Below are positions 32,469 to 41,322 of a DNA stretch of 64,000 nucleotides, one piece after another. Made by a program: the position numbers and the translations under genes. The DNA is from an uncultured Granulosicoccaceae bacterium (lineage in GTDB: Bacteria; Pseudomonadota; Gammaproteobacteria; Granulosicoccales; Granulosicoccaceae). The stretch is from positions 1-64,000 of the forward strand of contig CALJNA010000110.1 in the NCBI GenBank assembly GCA_937981955.1. The letters are read 5' to 3'. The notes beneath the pieces are model-generated. The model saw only the letters and a program-made list of their open reading frames with translations. It was not told the DNA's origin and did not search any database. Numbering within the stretch: the first letter of the stretch is position 1; the number at the start of each line of letters is the position of its first letter.

Positions 32469-34318
32469 CCTGGCACAAACGAGTTCTGCGCGTCAATCTG
32501 ACCGAGCGCACCTGCAAGGTTGAGCCACTGAATATGGAGTGGGCCAACGACTATCTGGGTGGCCGTGGTCTTGGAACAAAATATTTAATGGAATGCATGG
32601 ACCCTGCGGTCGATGCACTATCACCGGAAAACGCACTTATTTTTGCTACCGGCCCACTAACAGGCACCATGTGTTCAACCAGTGGTCGCTATGCGGTCGT
32701 AACCAAGGGCCCGCTCACCAACGCGATAGCCGCTTCGAACTCGGGTGGAAAATTCGGTGCGGAATTAAAGTTTGCCGGTTACGACTTGCTGATCGTTGAA
32801 GGTAAAGCCAGCTCACCGGTCTACCTGCTAATTCAGGACGATAATGTTGAGATCAAAGATGCCGGTGAATACTGGGGTACTACCGTTTGGCACACTGAAG
32901 AAGCGATAAAAGAAAAACACGGCGATCCGCAGATTAAAGTTGCGTCTATTGGCGTATCCGGTGAACAGGGTGTTCGCTACGCCTGCATTGTTAACGATTT
33001 GCACCGCGCTGCTGGCCGATCAGGTGTTGGTGCTGTAATGGGTTCGAAAAATCTTAAAGCCGTTGCCGCACGCGGAACAGTTGGTGTACCAGTCGAAGAT
33101 GCACAGGCATTTATGAAGGTGGTGAAACACACGCACCAATTGCTTGAAGACAGCGCCGGTCGTAAAGACCTGACCGACTACGGCACCAATGCCATGATAG
33201 ATACCATGCATTCATTCGGTGGTTTGCCAACCCGCAACTTTCAGGACGTCACTTTTCCTGGTTCTGAAAACATTAACCCTGCGGCCATGAGCACACCCAA
33301 TGCTAACGATCATACAAACCTGATTACCAATAAAGCGTGTTTTGGCTGCACGATCGGTTGTGGACGCATTGCTCACATTGATCAAAATCATTTCTCGATT
33401 AAAGATCGTCAGCAGTACTGGCATGCATCGGGTGGTTTGGAATATGAAACTGCGTTTGCGTTCGGTCCGGTGCTTGGCATCGATGATATCGACGCTTTGA
33501 CCTTTGCCGGCTACATGATGAACGAACACGGCATGGATCCGATTTCATTCGGTGTGACACTCGCTGCGGCTATGGAATTATTTGAACTCGGCGTTATCTC
33601 CAGTGCCGATACCGATGGTGTGGCGCTTAACTTTGGTAATGCGGAAGCTTTGACCATCATGGCCGAAAAAACGGGCAAGCATGAGGGCTTTGGAAAGATA
33701 CTCGGCATGGGATCAAAACGCATGTGCGAACACTTCGGCAGACCAGAATTGTCCATGTCGGTCAAAGGGCAGGAGTTTGCCGGTTACGACTCGCGCGCAT
33801 TACAAGGTATGGGGCTTGGCTATGCAACCAGTAACCGTGGTGCGTGTCACTTGCGGCACGATTGCTTTGCCGAAGACATGTCCGATCAAACGGGTAACGG
33901 AAAAGCCTGGCCGTGCAAAACATCACAAGACAAAACGGCAATGATCGACTCAACAGGACTATGTCTGTTCACTACTGCTGCCTGGGATACTGAAGAATTT
34001 CAGCAGCAAGTCAGTGTGGCATGCGGAAGTCACTGGAGCAGTGAGCGATTGCTTGAAGCCGGTGAGCGCATCTGGAATCTGGAGCGATTGTTCAACCTGG
34101 GTTCGGGGTTAACCGCCGCAGATGACAAACTGCCACCCCGCTTACTTGAAACACCAGCACCTGCAGGTGTTGCCAAAGGCCGGGTATCTGAGCTTGGTAC
34201 GATGCTGCCCGAGTACTACGCGTTGCGAGGATGGACAATGGCAGGCATTCCCAAACAGGAAACGCTCGACCGACTTGGCCTGGGAGATACGCAAACCCCG
34301 GTGGCTGCCAACGCATGA
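32465..34318 (+). CDS. Tungsten-dependent aldehyde:ferredoxin oxidoreductase (AOR family)
   Basis: MTWHKRVLRVNLTERTCKVEPL...YLGGRGLGTKYL...GPLTGTMCSTSGRYAVVTKGPLTNAIAASNSGGKFGAELKFAGYD; CFGCTIGC cluster motif; ATG at 32465 overlaps ferredoxin stop. Confidence 0.92.
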   Translation: MTWHKRVLRVNLTERTCKVEPLNMEWANDYLGGRGLGTKYLMECMDPAVDALSPENALIFATGPLTGTMCSTSGRYAVVTKGPLTNAIAASNSGGKFGAELKFAGYDLLIVEGKASSPVYLLIQDDNVEIKDAGEYWGTTVWHTEEAIKEKHGDPQIKVASIGVSGEQGVRYACIVNDLHRAAGRSGVGAVMGSKNLKAVAARGTVGVPVEDAQAFMKVVKHTHQLLEDSAGRKDLTDYGTNAMIDTMHSFGGLPTRNFQDVTFPGSENINPAAMSTPNANDHTNLITNKACFGCTIGCGRIAHIDQNHFSIKDRQQYWHASGGLEYETAFAFGPVLGIDDIDALTFAGYMMNEHGMDPISFGVTLAAAMELFELGVISSADTDGVALNFGNAEALTIMAEKTGKHEGFGKILGMGSKRMCEHFGRPELSMSVKGQEFAGYDSRALQGMGLGYATSNRGACHLRHDCFAEDMSDQTGNGKAWPCKTSQDKTAMIDSTGLCLFTTAAWDTEEFQQQVSVACGSHWSSERLLEAGERIWNLERLFNLGSGLTAADDKLPPRLLETPAPAGVAKGRVSELGTMLPEYYALRGWTMAGIPKQETLDRLGLGDTQTPVAANA

Positions 34319-34572
34319 CCGCCAGGGTCAATGTGAAACTCGGCGGTGCGATGGTCAAGTACGCACCGGAAGGAAAGTCAGGCAGTTCGCATGCGATTGA
34401 ACTGCCAGAAGCTAAAAACGTCCAGTCGGTGCTGGACGTTTTGCAAATACCCGAGGCGCAACCGTTGATGATTATTCTCAACGATGCCATGGTGGCCCGC
34501 CCCGATTACAACAGCACACTACTTGTCGATGGTGACTCTCTGTCGTTGATGCCGCCCATACAGGCGGGTTAA
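34315..34572 (+). CDS. MoaD/ThiS-like ubiquitin-fold sulfur carrier protein
   Basis: MTARVNVKLGGAMVKYAPEGKSGSSHAIELPEAKNVQSVLDVLQIPEAQPLMIILNDAMVARPDYNSTLLVDGDSLSLMPPIQAG; ATGA overlap with AOR stop; start trimmed from 34231. Confidence 0.78.
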   Translation: MTARVNVKLGGAMVKYAPEGKSGSSHAIELPEAKNVQSVLDVLQIPEAQPLMIILNDAMVARPDYNSTLLVDGDSLSLMPPIQAG

Positions 34573-36471
34573 GAACACCATCAGCAATACAAACAACACC
34601 CAATGAACCAATGCGGCAGATTTAGTGTCTTCCGTTGGGGTAGCACCTGAATCACCAGCAGTTTGCGATGTGGTTTCCCCTGCACTCGTTACACCCGTGT
34701 CAGCTGCTCCTGCTGTGGTATCTGAACCACTTGTTGTTCCACTATCAGTGGTACCTTGCGTTCCGCTGTCACCCGCAGTTGTACCTGCGTCAGTTGTGCT
34801 TCCAGCGGTTTGACCTTCAGTCGTTTCACCGCTGGTTGAACCATCGGTGTCACCTGCTGTTGCAGCACCGTCGGTGTTACCAGCTGTCTGTGCACCATCG
34901 GCGCTACCAGCTGAATCGGCCTCGCCTGCTGTAGTTGTCTCAACAACGGGCTCGGTAACAACGAACGAATCCGAGTCAAGATTGTTGGTTGAGTTGATGT
35001 CGTTCAGTGCACCGATGTTGGCACTGATCGTGTGCAAACCATCATCATCCGCTGTGAGTTCAAGTGTAAAAGACTCATTTTCTTCAGCTTCGATTCTGGC
35101 GAAGTTGCATTCAACCGGTTCAGTGCCATTACAATCTGCAGGAACAGATTGCGTACTCAAACTAACACCGGCTGGTAAGCTCAGGTTGAACTGGACATTA
35201 TCAGCTGCAAAGTTACCCTGATTGTTTATCTCAATAGTCAGTGCGACTGTTTCACCCGTTTCGTACTGACCTTTATCAGTACCCATAGACAAGCTGATAT
35301 CAGTATCCTGGTCAACCGGCGCTGTGCCCGGCAATACACGAACGATGGTAGCTGCCACATCGTTGGCCGGCGACTCGTCGACATCTGCGCTAAGCAGCGA
35401 TGCGTCAATACGGATGTCACCGTCGAGTCTTGCCTGCATGGTAAAAACAAACGGCGCGAACTCATTTGGAGCCGTCGGGTGCAGACTGTTCAACGAACAT
35501 TCGAATTCATCTCCCGCTACAACGCAACGATCGTCCATGGCAATCATGTTCCAGTCTCCTGGTACCGGGGACAGGGTTAATACAATTTCGTTTGCGGTAT
35601 CGAACGCATCCAGATTTTCGATCTTTGCCGTCAGGCTGATATTCTCGCCCTGCACAACTTCAACAGGATTAGGAGGTTCAACTTCCGGGTCGGCACCTGG
35701 AATTTCAGCGCTAAGAATCACACGCAGATCAACAAATCCATCGGCACTTTCAATGCTGCCATTGCGACAATTCACACCGCTTAATGTTGTTGGTTCGCAA
35801 ACGCGAGTGTTGCCTGATAAATCCTTCATCAAGGCTAGCTTGTCTATTTCAAATCCGTCTTCACGGGCACTGATGCTGACGGTGTGAACACCGGCACTGG
35901 GTACATCGAGCCAGATTGTTTTTTCCGTACCACAGCTACCATTGCCACCGGAATCGCGTTGCGCACTCGACCACCACCAGGCGCGATGATGGGCGGTACA
36001 GAATTGCATTCGCTCACCCGAAGCCGGCCAGTTACCATTCAGGCCAACATGCATGCCGTTGTCTTCAGTACCCGTTGAATACGCACGTACGTGCACGTAG
36101 TAACGACCGGGTTCCGGGAAGTCGACGAGATAATCCGCGTCAGGCCCTTGCCCGCCTCGCCCCCAGTATGCCAGTGGCGGTCCGAAAGTGTCGTCGTGTG
36201 TCACTCGAACATCAGGTAGTAATTCAAGGTAAGTCGAACCACCTGCCTGATCGGAGTGATTGCCATCCGGATCGTTTTCTTCGGTCGGTGTTGACGGGGT
36301 TGTAGTTACCCAGCGCTCATGCTTGTTAACGTGGTCTTCCGCCTCGATACCAATGTAGATGTAGTCAGCAGTCTGGACGGTTTGTGCAGACACTTGTAAA
36401 GGCAGTGATGTTGCGGCCAGCAGCAGGCAAGATAAGACCAGAGACGATCGAATCGACAGTGGCATTCGCAT
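34519..36471 (-). CDS. Secreted/surface protein: CBM-like N-terminus, CARDB/DUF11-like domains, T/A/G/D-rich stalk, C-terminal TM with basic tail
   Basis: Signal peptide MRMPLSIRSSLVLSCLLLAATSLPLQVSAQ; DTDISLSMGTDKGQYETGETVALTIEINNQGNFAADNVQFNLSLP; C-terminal ALVHWVLFVLLMVFLTRLYGRHQRQR. Confidence 0.75.
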   Translation of the reverse strand: MRMPLSIRSSLVLSCLLLAATSLPLQVSAQTVQTADYIYIGIEAEDHVNKHERWVTTTPSTPTEENDPDGNHSDQAGGSTYLELLPDVRVTHDDTFGPPLAYWGRGGQGPDADYLVDFPEPGRYYVHVRAYSTGTEDNGMHVGLNGNWPASGERMQFCTAHHRAWWWSSAQRDSGGNGSCGTEKTIWLDVPSAGVHTVSISAREDGFEIDKLALMKDLSGNTRVCEPTTLSGVNCRNGSIESADGFVDLRVILSAEIPGADPEVEPPNPVEVVQGENISLTAKIENLDAFDTANEIVLTLSPVPGDWNMIAMDDRCVVAGDEFECSLNSLHPTAPNEFAPFVFTMQARLDGDIRIDASLLSADVDESPANDVAATIVRVLPGTAPVDQDTDISLSMGTDKGQYETGETVALTIEINNQGNFAADNVQFNLSLPAGVSLSTQSVPADCNGTEPVECNFARIEAEENESFTLELTADDDGLHTISANIGALNDINSTNNLDSDSFVVTEPVVETTTAGEADSAGSADGAQTAGNTDGAATAGDTDGSTSGETTEGQTAGSTTDAGTTAGDSGTQGTTDSGTTSGSDTTAGAADTGVTSAGETTSQTAGDSGATPTEDTKSAALVHWVLFVLLMVFLTRLYGRHQRQRVTIDK

Positions 36472-36690
36472 GGCGTGTTCCTTATGTTCTGTTTTCGTGG
36501 CAGAGCCCTTTGCTGTTGTAACGGCCAAAAGCGCCACAAATTCAGCCCTTACAGAATCGCCATGCTTGCCAGTCCGTCACCGGAACCACGCCGGAACACG
36601 CCGGATGCGCGATAAACTGCATGAAATTGAAAAAAAACGATAATTCAGCCTATTTGCATTGGCAAATTACGTTGTAGGACCTATATAACA

Positions 36691-36771
36691 ATGAGTTCGG
36701 CATTCGATCGCGGGGGCGCTGTACAGGCCGCTGCACAAGCCGCTGCACAAAGTAAAGTGAGTCAACGATGA
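36691..36771 (+). CDS. Putative 26-aa leader micro-ORF
   Basis: MSSAFDRGGAVQAAAQAAAQSKVSQR; AGGA about 11 nt upstream; stop overlaps next ATG (ATGA). Confidence 0.3.
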   Translation: MSSAFDRGGAVQAAAQAAAQSKVSQR

Positions 36772-36938
36772 AAAACAGTTTGATCAACGTTCGAAGAACA
36801 TTGCACGATCTGCTCAAAGCCCTTCCGGCTGTCAAAGCTAACTGCTCTCAGGAAGTGCTGCGCAAGCATCTGGCGCTCATACGCTACTACCAGAACCGGT
36901 ACGATTTACTGGTAGCAAACAGCGCAGTACCTGCCTAA
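36768..36938 (+). CDS. Putative 56-aa small protein
   Basis: MKNSLINVRRTLHDLLKALPAVKANCSQEVLRKHLALIRYYQNRYDLLVANSAVPA; ATGA-coupled to upstream micro-ORF; below track cut-off. Confidence 0.4.
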   Translation: MKNSLINVRRTLHDLLKALPAVKANCSQEVLRKHLALIRYYQNRYDLLVANSAVPA

Positions 36939-37199
36939 GCGTTCACACCACCCGCTCAGTTATATTACTGAGCTCTAAGTTCAAACCACCCTGTTTGGCT
37001 AATTGGCCGGTAATCTGGTCAACCAGCTTCTTGGCCACATATCTGTCGGCTGATAAACTTATGTGAGATGCGTCTCATTTCCAGTACTTTGGTTGTCAAC
37101 AATACAAACTCCGGTTAATTTTGCGCTGCTTCGCAAGGCCGAAAAGAACCGCTGCTTTACAATTGCCACTCGAACTGGGACACAAGATTCCAAGGATGT

Positions 37200-39098
37200 G
37201 TGCGTATGACAATTTTACAGGTCCACTTAATCATGCTGGGTTTAGGCGTTATCGCCTATTTGTTTCTTGCAGGATTATTCAGCAATAGAAAAAGTCATTC
37301 AAAACGTTTGCGAAGACAATGGTGGATGGGTGCAATAGCCGCTATAGCCGTAATTGCGTCGCCACTAACCCGATTTTGGCGCGAACCCGCCAGCGGTATC
37401 GATCTGCTTACACAATCCTTGATGGTGTCGGCCATTATCCTTTTAGCGCTGTTGCTATTCGCACTGCTTAGCTACCCGTTTCGAAAACTGTTTGGTGGTC
37501 GCAGGAAAACCGAAGCGCACACCGATTCCGGGTTTATCCAACCGGTACAGCATTCACCCGCTCTGGCCAAAAACGATTCTACGCCGATCGTTATTGACGC
37601 AAACCAAACTAACGCGTCACACGTTGAACACAAACACGAAACTGTTCGCCCTGCTTCTGCTGAGGTAACGATTGATCGTTCCATGCCTAACGCCAACAAC
37701 GATACTGCTGCAACAAACCATCACGAAGATGCTGTCAAGGCAAACAACAAACAAGATGTTGCATCCGGGCACAACGAAACCATACAGGCGTTTGCCGACG
37801 CCGATCGTGCGCCTGACATTCATCTGAATCCAGATGACATTGACGATCTTCGTACGTCCAAGCCAATGCACAACGCCATTAATGCAGAAGAGACGGAATT
37901 AGAAATCGAACTGCTGGACGACAACAGCAGAGACACAGTCAAAGTGGCTGATGAGACACACATTTCGTTGCATGAAGACCAGTTCAATACACGCGAGCTC
38001 AATCCGACCGAAATCGAATCGGTTGTACCGATACAATCAAAACATGATGCAACACAAAGGCTGGATGAGAAATTCAGCCGGTCCATCGCAGCCAACGATA
38101 ACAGTAAAGGTGGCCTGGACACGTTGCGTAAAAGCGATGAAAGCACACTGCAAATAAGCGATGCTGCAATACCCGCTCAGGAAGACAAGCTCGATTTGTC
38201 TGAATCTGAGCAGCTGTTTGCAGAGATTCGTCAACAGAGCAATGAACTGCAGCTACCTCCCGAAGAAGAGCTTCGCCAGGCTAAAGCCAATTCCGCGATA
38301 GACGAACTCGATCTGGACACTCAACTTATTCAGGATGACAAACAACGGGCCGACGCAAAAAGTGCCAGCATCGAAACCGATTCGATTGAAGAGGCAGAGG
38401 TTGTGGAGCTCGATAGTGAAGCGCTGCATTTTGGTAACGACCTGACAGGCGAATATGCACACCCCAGCGCGAGCGCATCCGACATCGGTTCAACACAAAC
38501 TACGGCACGCGCCGCATCGATTGGCAACCAAACTCAACAAGCCGTAGTTCCGGAAACACTGGACGATGCCATTATTGCGGCAAAAGCCAGCGCTGTCTCG
38601 TTGCAGGCACAGGTGTCTGATCTTGAAAACAGCATTACCGAACTGGACGATTTGCGCGATGCCACAATGGATGCAACGATTGATGCTGCTCAAGTCACCG
38701 CCGAGCACAATCACATGCTGATCAAACAGAAAGACACTCTGCTGAAGTCTGAAGACGCGGCAAGAAAAGCAGCAGAGTCGGTTATTGCAGCGCAGAGTGC
38801 ATTAATCGACAGGGCCAGGCGACAGCAAGCTCTGGTTAACAGAATGCTGGATGATGAACGTAAACGGCTTGGGCAGCTTAAACAGGAAGTGGTTCGTTCA
38901 AGAAAAATGGCACGATCCGCCGCGCATCTTGCGCGTCGTGCAGCTATCGCGCAACAGCAGAGCCGCGATGTGGCCAAACGCGAGCAAATGGCACGACTTA
39001 AAAGCCAGGAGTCGACTCGCAAAGCTGTGACCATTGCCAGAAACGCGATCAGTGCTCTGGCTGCAGAGGAGCGAAAGCGTGGTATCACTCGCCATTAA
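37200..39098 (+). CDS. Membrane-anchored coiled-coil protein, unknown function
   Basis: 632 aa; two N-terminal TMs then a long acidic linker and a C-terminal basic coiled coil (ARSAAHLARRAAIAQQQSRDVAKREQMARLKSQ). Confidence 0.7.
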   Translation: MRMTILQVHLIMLGLGVIAYLFLAGLFSNRKSHSKRLRRQWWMGAIAAIAVIASPLTRFWREPASGIDLLTQSLMVSAIILLALLLFALLSYPFRKLFGGRRKTEAHTDSGFIQPVQHSPALAKNDSTPIVIDANQTNASHVEHKHETVRPASAEVTIDRSMPNANNDTAATNHHEDAVKANNKQDVASGHNETIQAFADADRAPDIHLNPDDIDDLRTSKPMHNAINAEETELEIELLDDNSRDTVKVADETHISLHEDQFNTRELNPTEIESVVPIQSKHDATQRLDEKFSRSIAANDNSKGGLDTLRKSDESTLQISDAAIPAQEDKLDLSESEQLFAEIRQQSNELQLPPEEELRQAKANSAIDELDLDTQLIQDDKQRADAKSASIETDSIEEAEVVELDSEALHFGNDLTGEYAHPSASASDIGSTQTTARAASIGNQTQQAVVPETLDDAIIAAKASAVSLQAQVSDLENSITELDDLRDATMDATIDAAQVTAEHNHMLIKQKDTLLKSEDAARKAAESVIAAQSALIDRARRQQALVNRMLDDERKRLGQLKQEVVRSRKMARSAAHLARRAAIAQQQSRDVAKREQMARLKSQESTRKAVTIARNAISALAAEERKRGITRH

Positions 39099-39105
39099 TA
39101 TAAAC

Positions 39106-39124
39106 GATAATTATTCTCATTAAG
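39106..39124. promoter_or_regulatory. Fur-box-like sequence upstream of HiPIP gene
   Basis: GATAATTATTCTCATTAAG matches 14 of 19 positions of GATAATGATAATCATTATC by hand alignment. Confidence 0.35.
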
Positions 39125-39306
39125 TGCTTTCGTTAGATAATTTGTGACACCTGCTGAATTTTGTGGCTGCGTTATTGCAGCCACAGCTGGTTATATCCGT
39201 TAACCAAATTAACAATCGGAAGGGGAACATCCAGCCCCATTTCGCTGTCGTATAATGACCAGTAACCCTTATTTCTCAAAGGGTATTTAACAGGAGAGTA
39301 TCCAAA

Positions 39307-39612
39307 ATGACCGACAAAAAACGTCGCCAATTCGTGACCATGATGGGCGCCAGCACCGTCGCTATTCCAGTGAGTGCATTGATAGGCTCATTGCCAAGTC
39401 ACGCTGACGATGCGCCGATGGTTGATGAAGCTTCAGCCGCAGCAAAGAATTGGGAATATGTTGCACAAAGCAGCGTTGCCGATAACCTGTGCAGTAACTG
39501 CGCACTCTATCAGGGTGACGATGACAGCAGCAGTGGCGGATGTCCGTTGTTCCCAGGCGCTGCAGTTGCCGCTGCCGGTTGGTGTAAAGCCTACGCGCCG
39601 AAGCCTTCGTAA
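39307..39612 (+). CDS. High-potential iron-sulfur protein (HiPIP) with Tat signal
   Basis: KKRRQFVTMMGAS Tat motif; CSNCALYQ...GGCPLFPG...GWCKAYAP cysteine spacing. Confidence 0.92.
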   Translation: MTDKKRRQFVTMMGASTVAIPVSALIGSLPSHADDAPMVDEASAAAKNWEYVAQSSVADNLCSNCALYQGDDDSSSGGCPLFPGAAVAAAGWCKAYAPKPS

Positions 39613-39678
39613 TAGTTTTACGCTTCAAACTGTAACGCATTCCAATAGGCGCGTTTCAGCTTGTATAGTTAGAATGAA

Positions 39679-39708
39679 AGCCGATCAGTTTATGATCGGC
39701 TTTTTTTA
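39679..39708 (+). terminator. Intrinsic terminator downstream of HiPIP
   Basis: AGCCGATCA-gttta-TGATCGGCT followed by T-run. Confidence 0.88.
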
Positions 39709-39718
39709 TCGGCTGTGA

Positions 39719-40513
39719 TTAAACACGCCAATCAAGAAGTCGACGCTCAAACAATCCTATCACTGCGCTTAGCAGCACACCCAATACAGATAGCATAATG
39801 ACACCGGCAAACAGCCGCTCAAGATCGTACAACGAGCCGGCTTCAAGAATATAAGCACCAATACCGTACTCAGCCCCAAGCATCTCGGCGGCAACCAACA
39901 AGATGATCGCAATTGCCAGACTGATGCGAAGCCCGGATAAAATACCGGGCATGGCGCCGGGTAAAACGATTTTGCGCACGATTGAAAACCAGGTAAGCCC
40001 AAAACTCTGCCCCATTCTTATCAACGTACGATCCACATTATCGACCGCCCCATAAGTAGCAACAACGGTGGGTGTGAAGGTACCAAACGCAATAAGCGCA
40101 TATTTCGATCCTTCCCCAATGCCAAACCAGATAACAAACAACGGCAGCAGTGCAATTTTTGGTATTGGAAATATGGCGGCAACCAGTGGAACCAAGCCTG
40201 CGCGAATATAGGAAAAAAGGCCGATCAGCACACCAACAGACACGCCAATGGTCACTCCCATTAATGCCCCGACAAACAGCCTGCTAAGAGAAGGGACGAT
40301 GTGTTTAAACAACAATCCGCTGTTGTATAGCTCGCCAAACGTTTTCATAACGTCTGATGGTTTTGGTAGTGTTAGCGGAGAAATCCAACCTGTACGGGTG
40401 CCCCACTCTGCTAAACCAATGAGCAGGACGAATACGCCAAAGCCCACCCATCGTCTTGGCTTTGGAGAAAAGCCACCGCCTCGATACAACACCTCTTTCG
40501 CTGTCTCAGACAT
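39719..40513 (-). CDS. ABC transporter permease, NitT/TauT type
   Basis: 264 aa; GQSFGLTWFSIVRKIVLPGAMPGILSGLRISLAIAIILLVAAEMLGAEYGIG. Confidence 0.93.
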   Translation of the reverse strand: MSETAKEVLYRGGGFSPKPRRWVGFGVFVLLIGLAEWGTRTGWISPLTLPKPSDVMKTFGELYNSGLLFKHIVPSLSRLFVGALMGVTIGVSVGVLIGLFSYIRAGLVPLVAAIFPIPKIALLPLFVIWFGIGEGSKYALIAFGTFTPTVVATYGAVDNVDRTLIRMGQSFGLTWFSIVRKIVLPGAMPGILSGLRISLAIAIILLVAAEMLGAEYGIGAYILEAGSLYDLERLFAGVIMLSVLGVLLSAVIGLFERRLLDWRV

Positions 40514-41273
40514 GGATTAACTCCGCATCTGCCGCTCGGGCTTCATCACGCATAAGCTGCCATAGTGTTCGCTGGTACTCGTCTAAATCGGGATCACCAA
40601 ACGCGCGTTCATCCAATGCTTTATCAATGTGGATAATGTCGCGAATGGTTCCGGGACGACGCGACAATACAACAATGGAATGTCCCAACCGCACAGCTTC
40701 GGCAAGATTGTGAGTGACATACACAGCGGTAAAAGGCTTGCGTGTCCAAAGCGACACAAGGTCGTCCATTAAGAGTTCACGTGTTTGGCTATCCAGCGCA
40801 GAGAGTGGTTCGTCCATTAGCAATACAGCCGGGTTAACAGCAAGCGCCCGGGCGATAGCAACCCGCTGCTTCATACCCCCGGACAATTGCTTTGGCAGCG
40901 CTTTAGCAAAATCGGTCAGCCGGGTGCGAGCCAATACATCGTCTATGATCGCTTTCGCTTTTGCACCACGAATACCGTGATCTTCAAGTACCAGCGATAC
41001 GTTTCCCGCAACCGTTCTCCAGGGCAGCAGTGCAAAATCCTGAAAAATGTAAGTCAGCGGATTAAGGCAGGCATCAGGCAACTCGCCCACCTGAAGCACC
41101 TGCCCGCTTTGCGGCTTTTCCAGACCGCCGATAAACCGCAGCAGCGTTGATTTCCCGCAGCCTGACGGACCAATAATACAAACTATCTGTCCGTCAGGAA
41201 CACTCAGGTTGATATTCTGCAAAACATCAAAGCTGCCATAGGCATGGCAGATGTCGTCCAGTTGTATATCCAT
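40506..41273 (-). CDS. ABC transporter ATP-binding protein, NitT/TauT type
   Basis: IGPSGCGKSTLLRFIGGL, QLSGGMKQRVAIARALAVNPAVLLMDEPLSALD. Confidence 0.95.
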   Translation of the reverse strand: MDIQLDDICHAYGSFDVLQNINLSVPDGQIVCIIGPSGCGKSTLLRFIGGLEKPQSGQVLQVGELPDACLNPLTYIFQDFALLPWRTVAGNVSLVLEDHGIRGAKAKAIIDDVLARTRLTDFAKALPKQLSGGMKQRVAIARALAVNPAVLLMDEPLSALDSQTRELLMDDLVSLWTRKPFTAVYVTHNLAEAVRLGHSIVVLSRRPGTIRDIIHIDKALDERAFGDPDLDEYQRTLWQLMRDEARAADAELIHV

Positions 41274-41322
41274 CAGGCCCCGACAGGGATCATGTGCACA
41301 GTTGTTTCACCGCAGGCATGGA

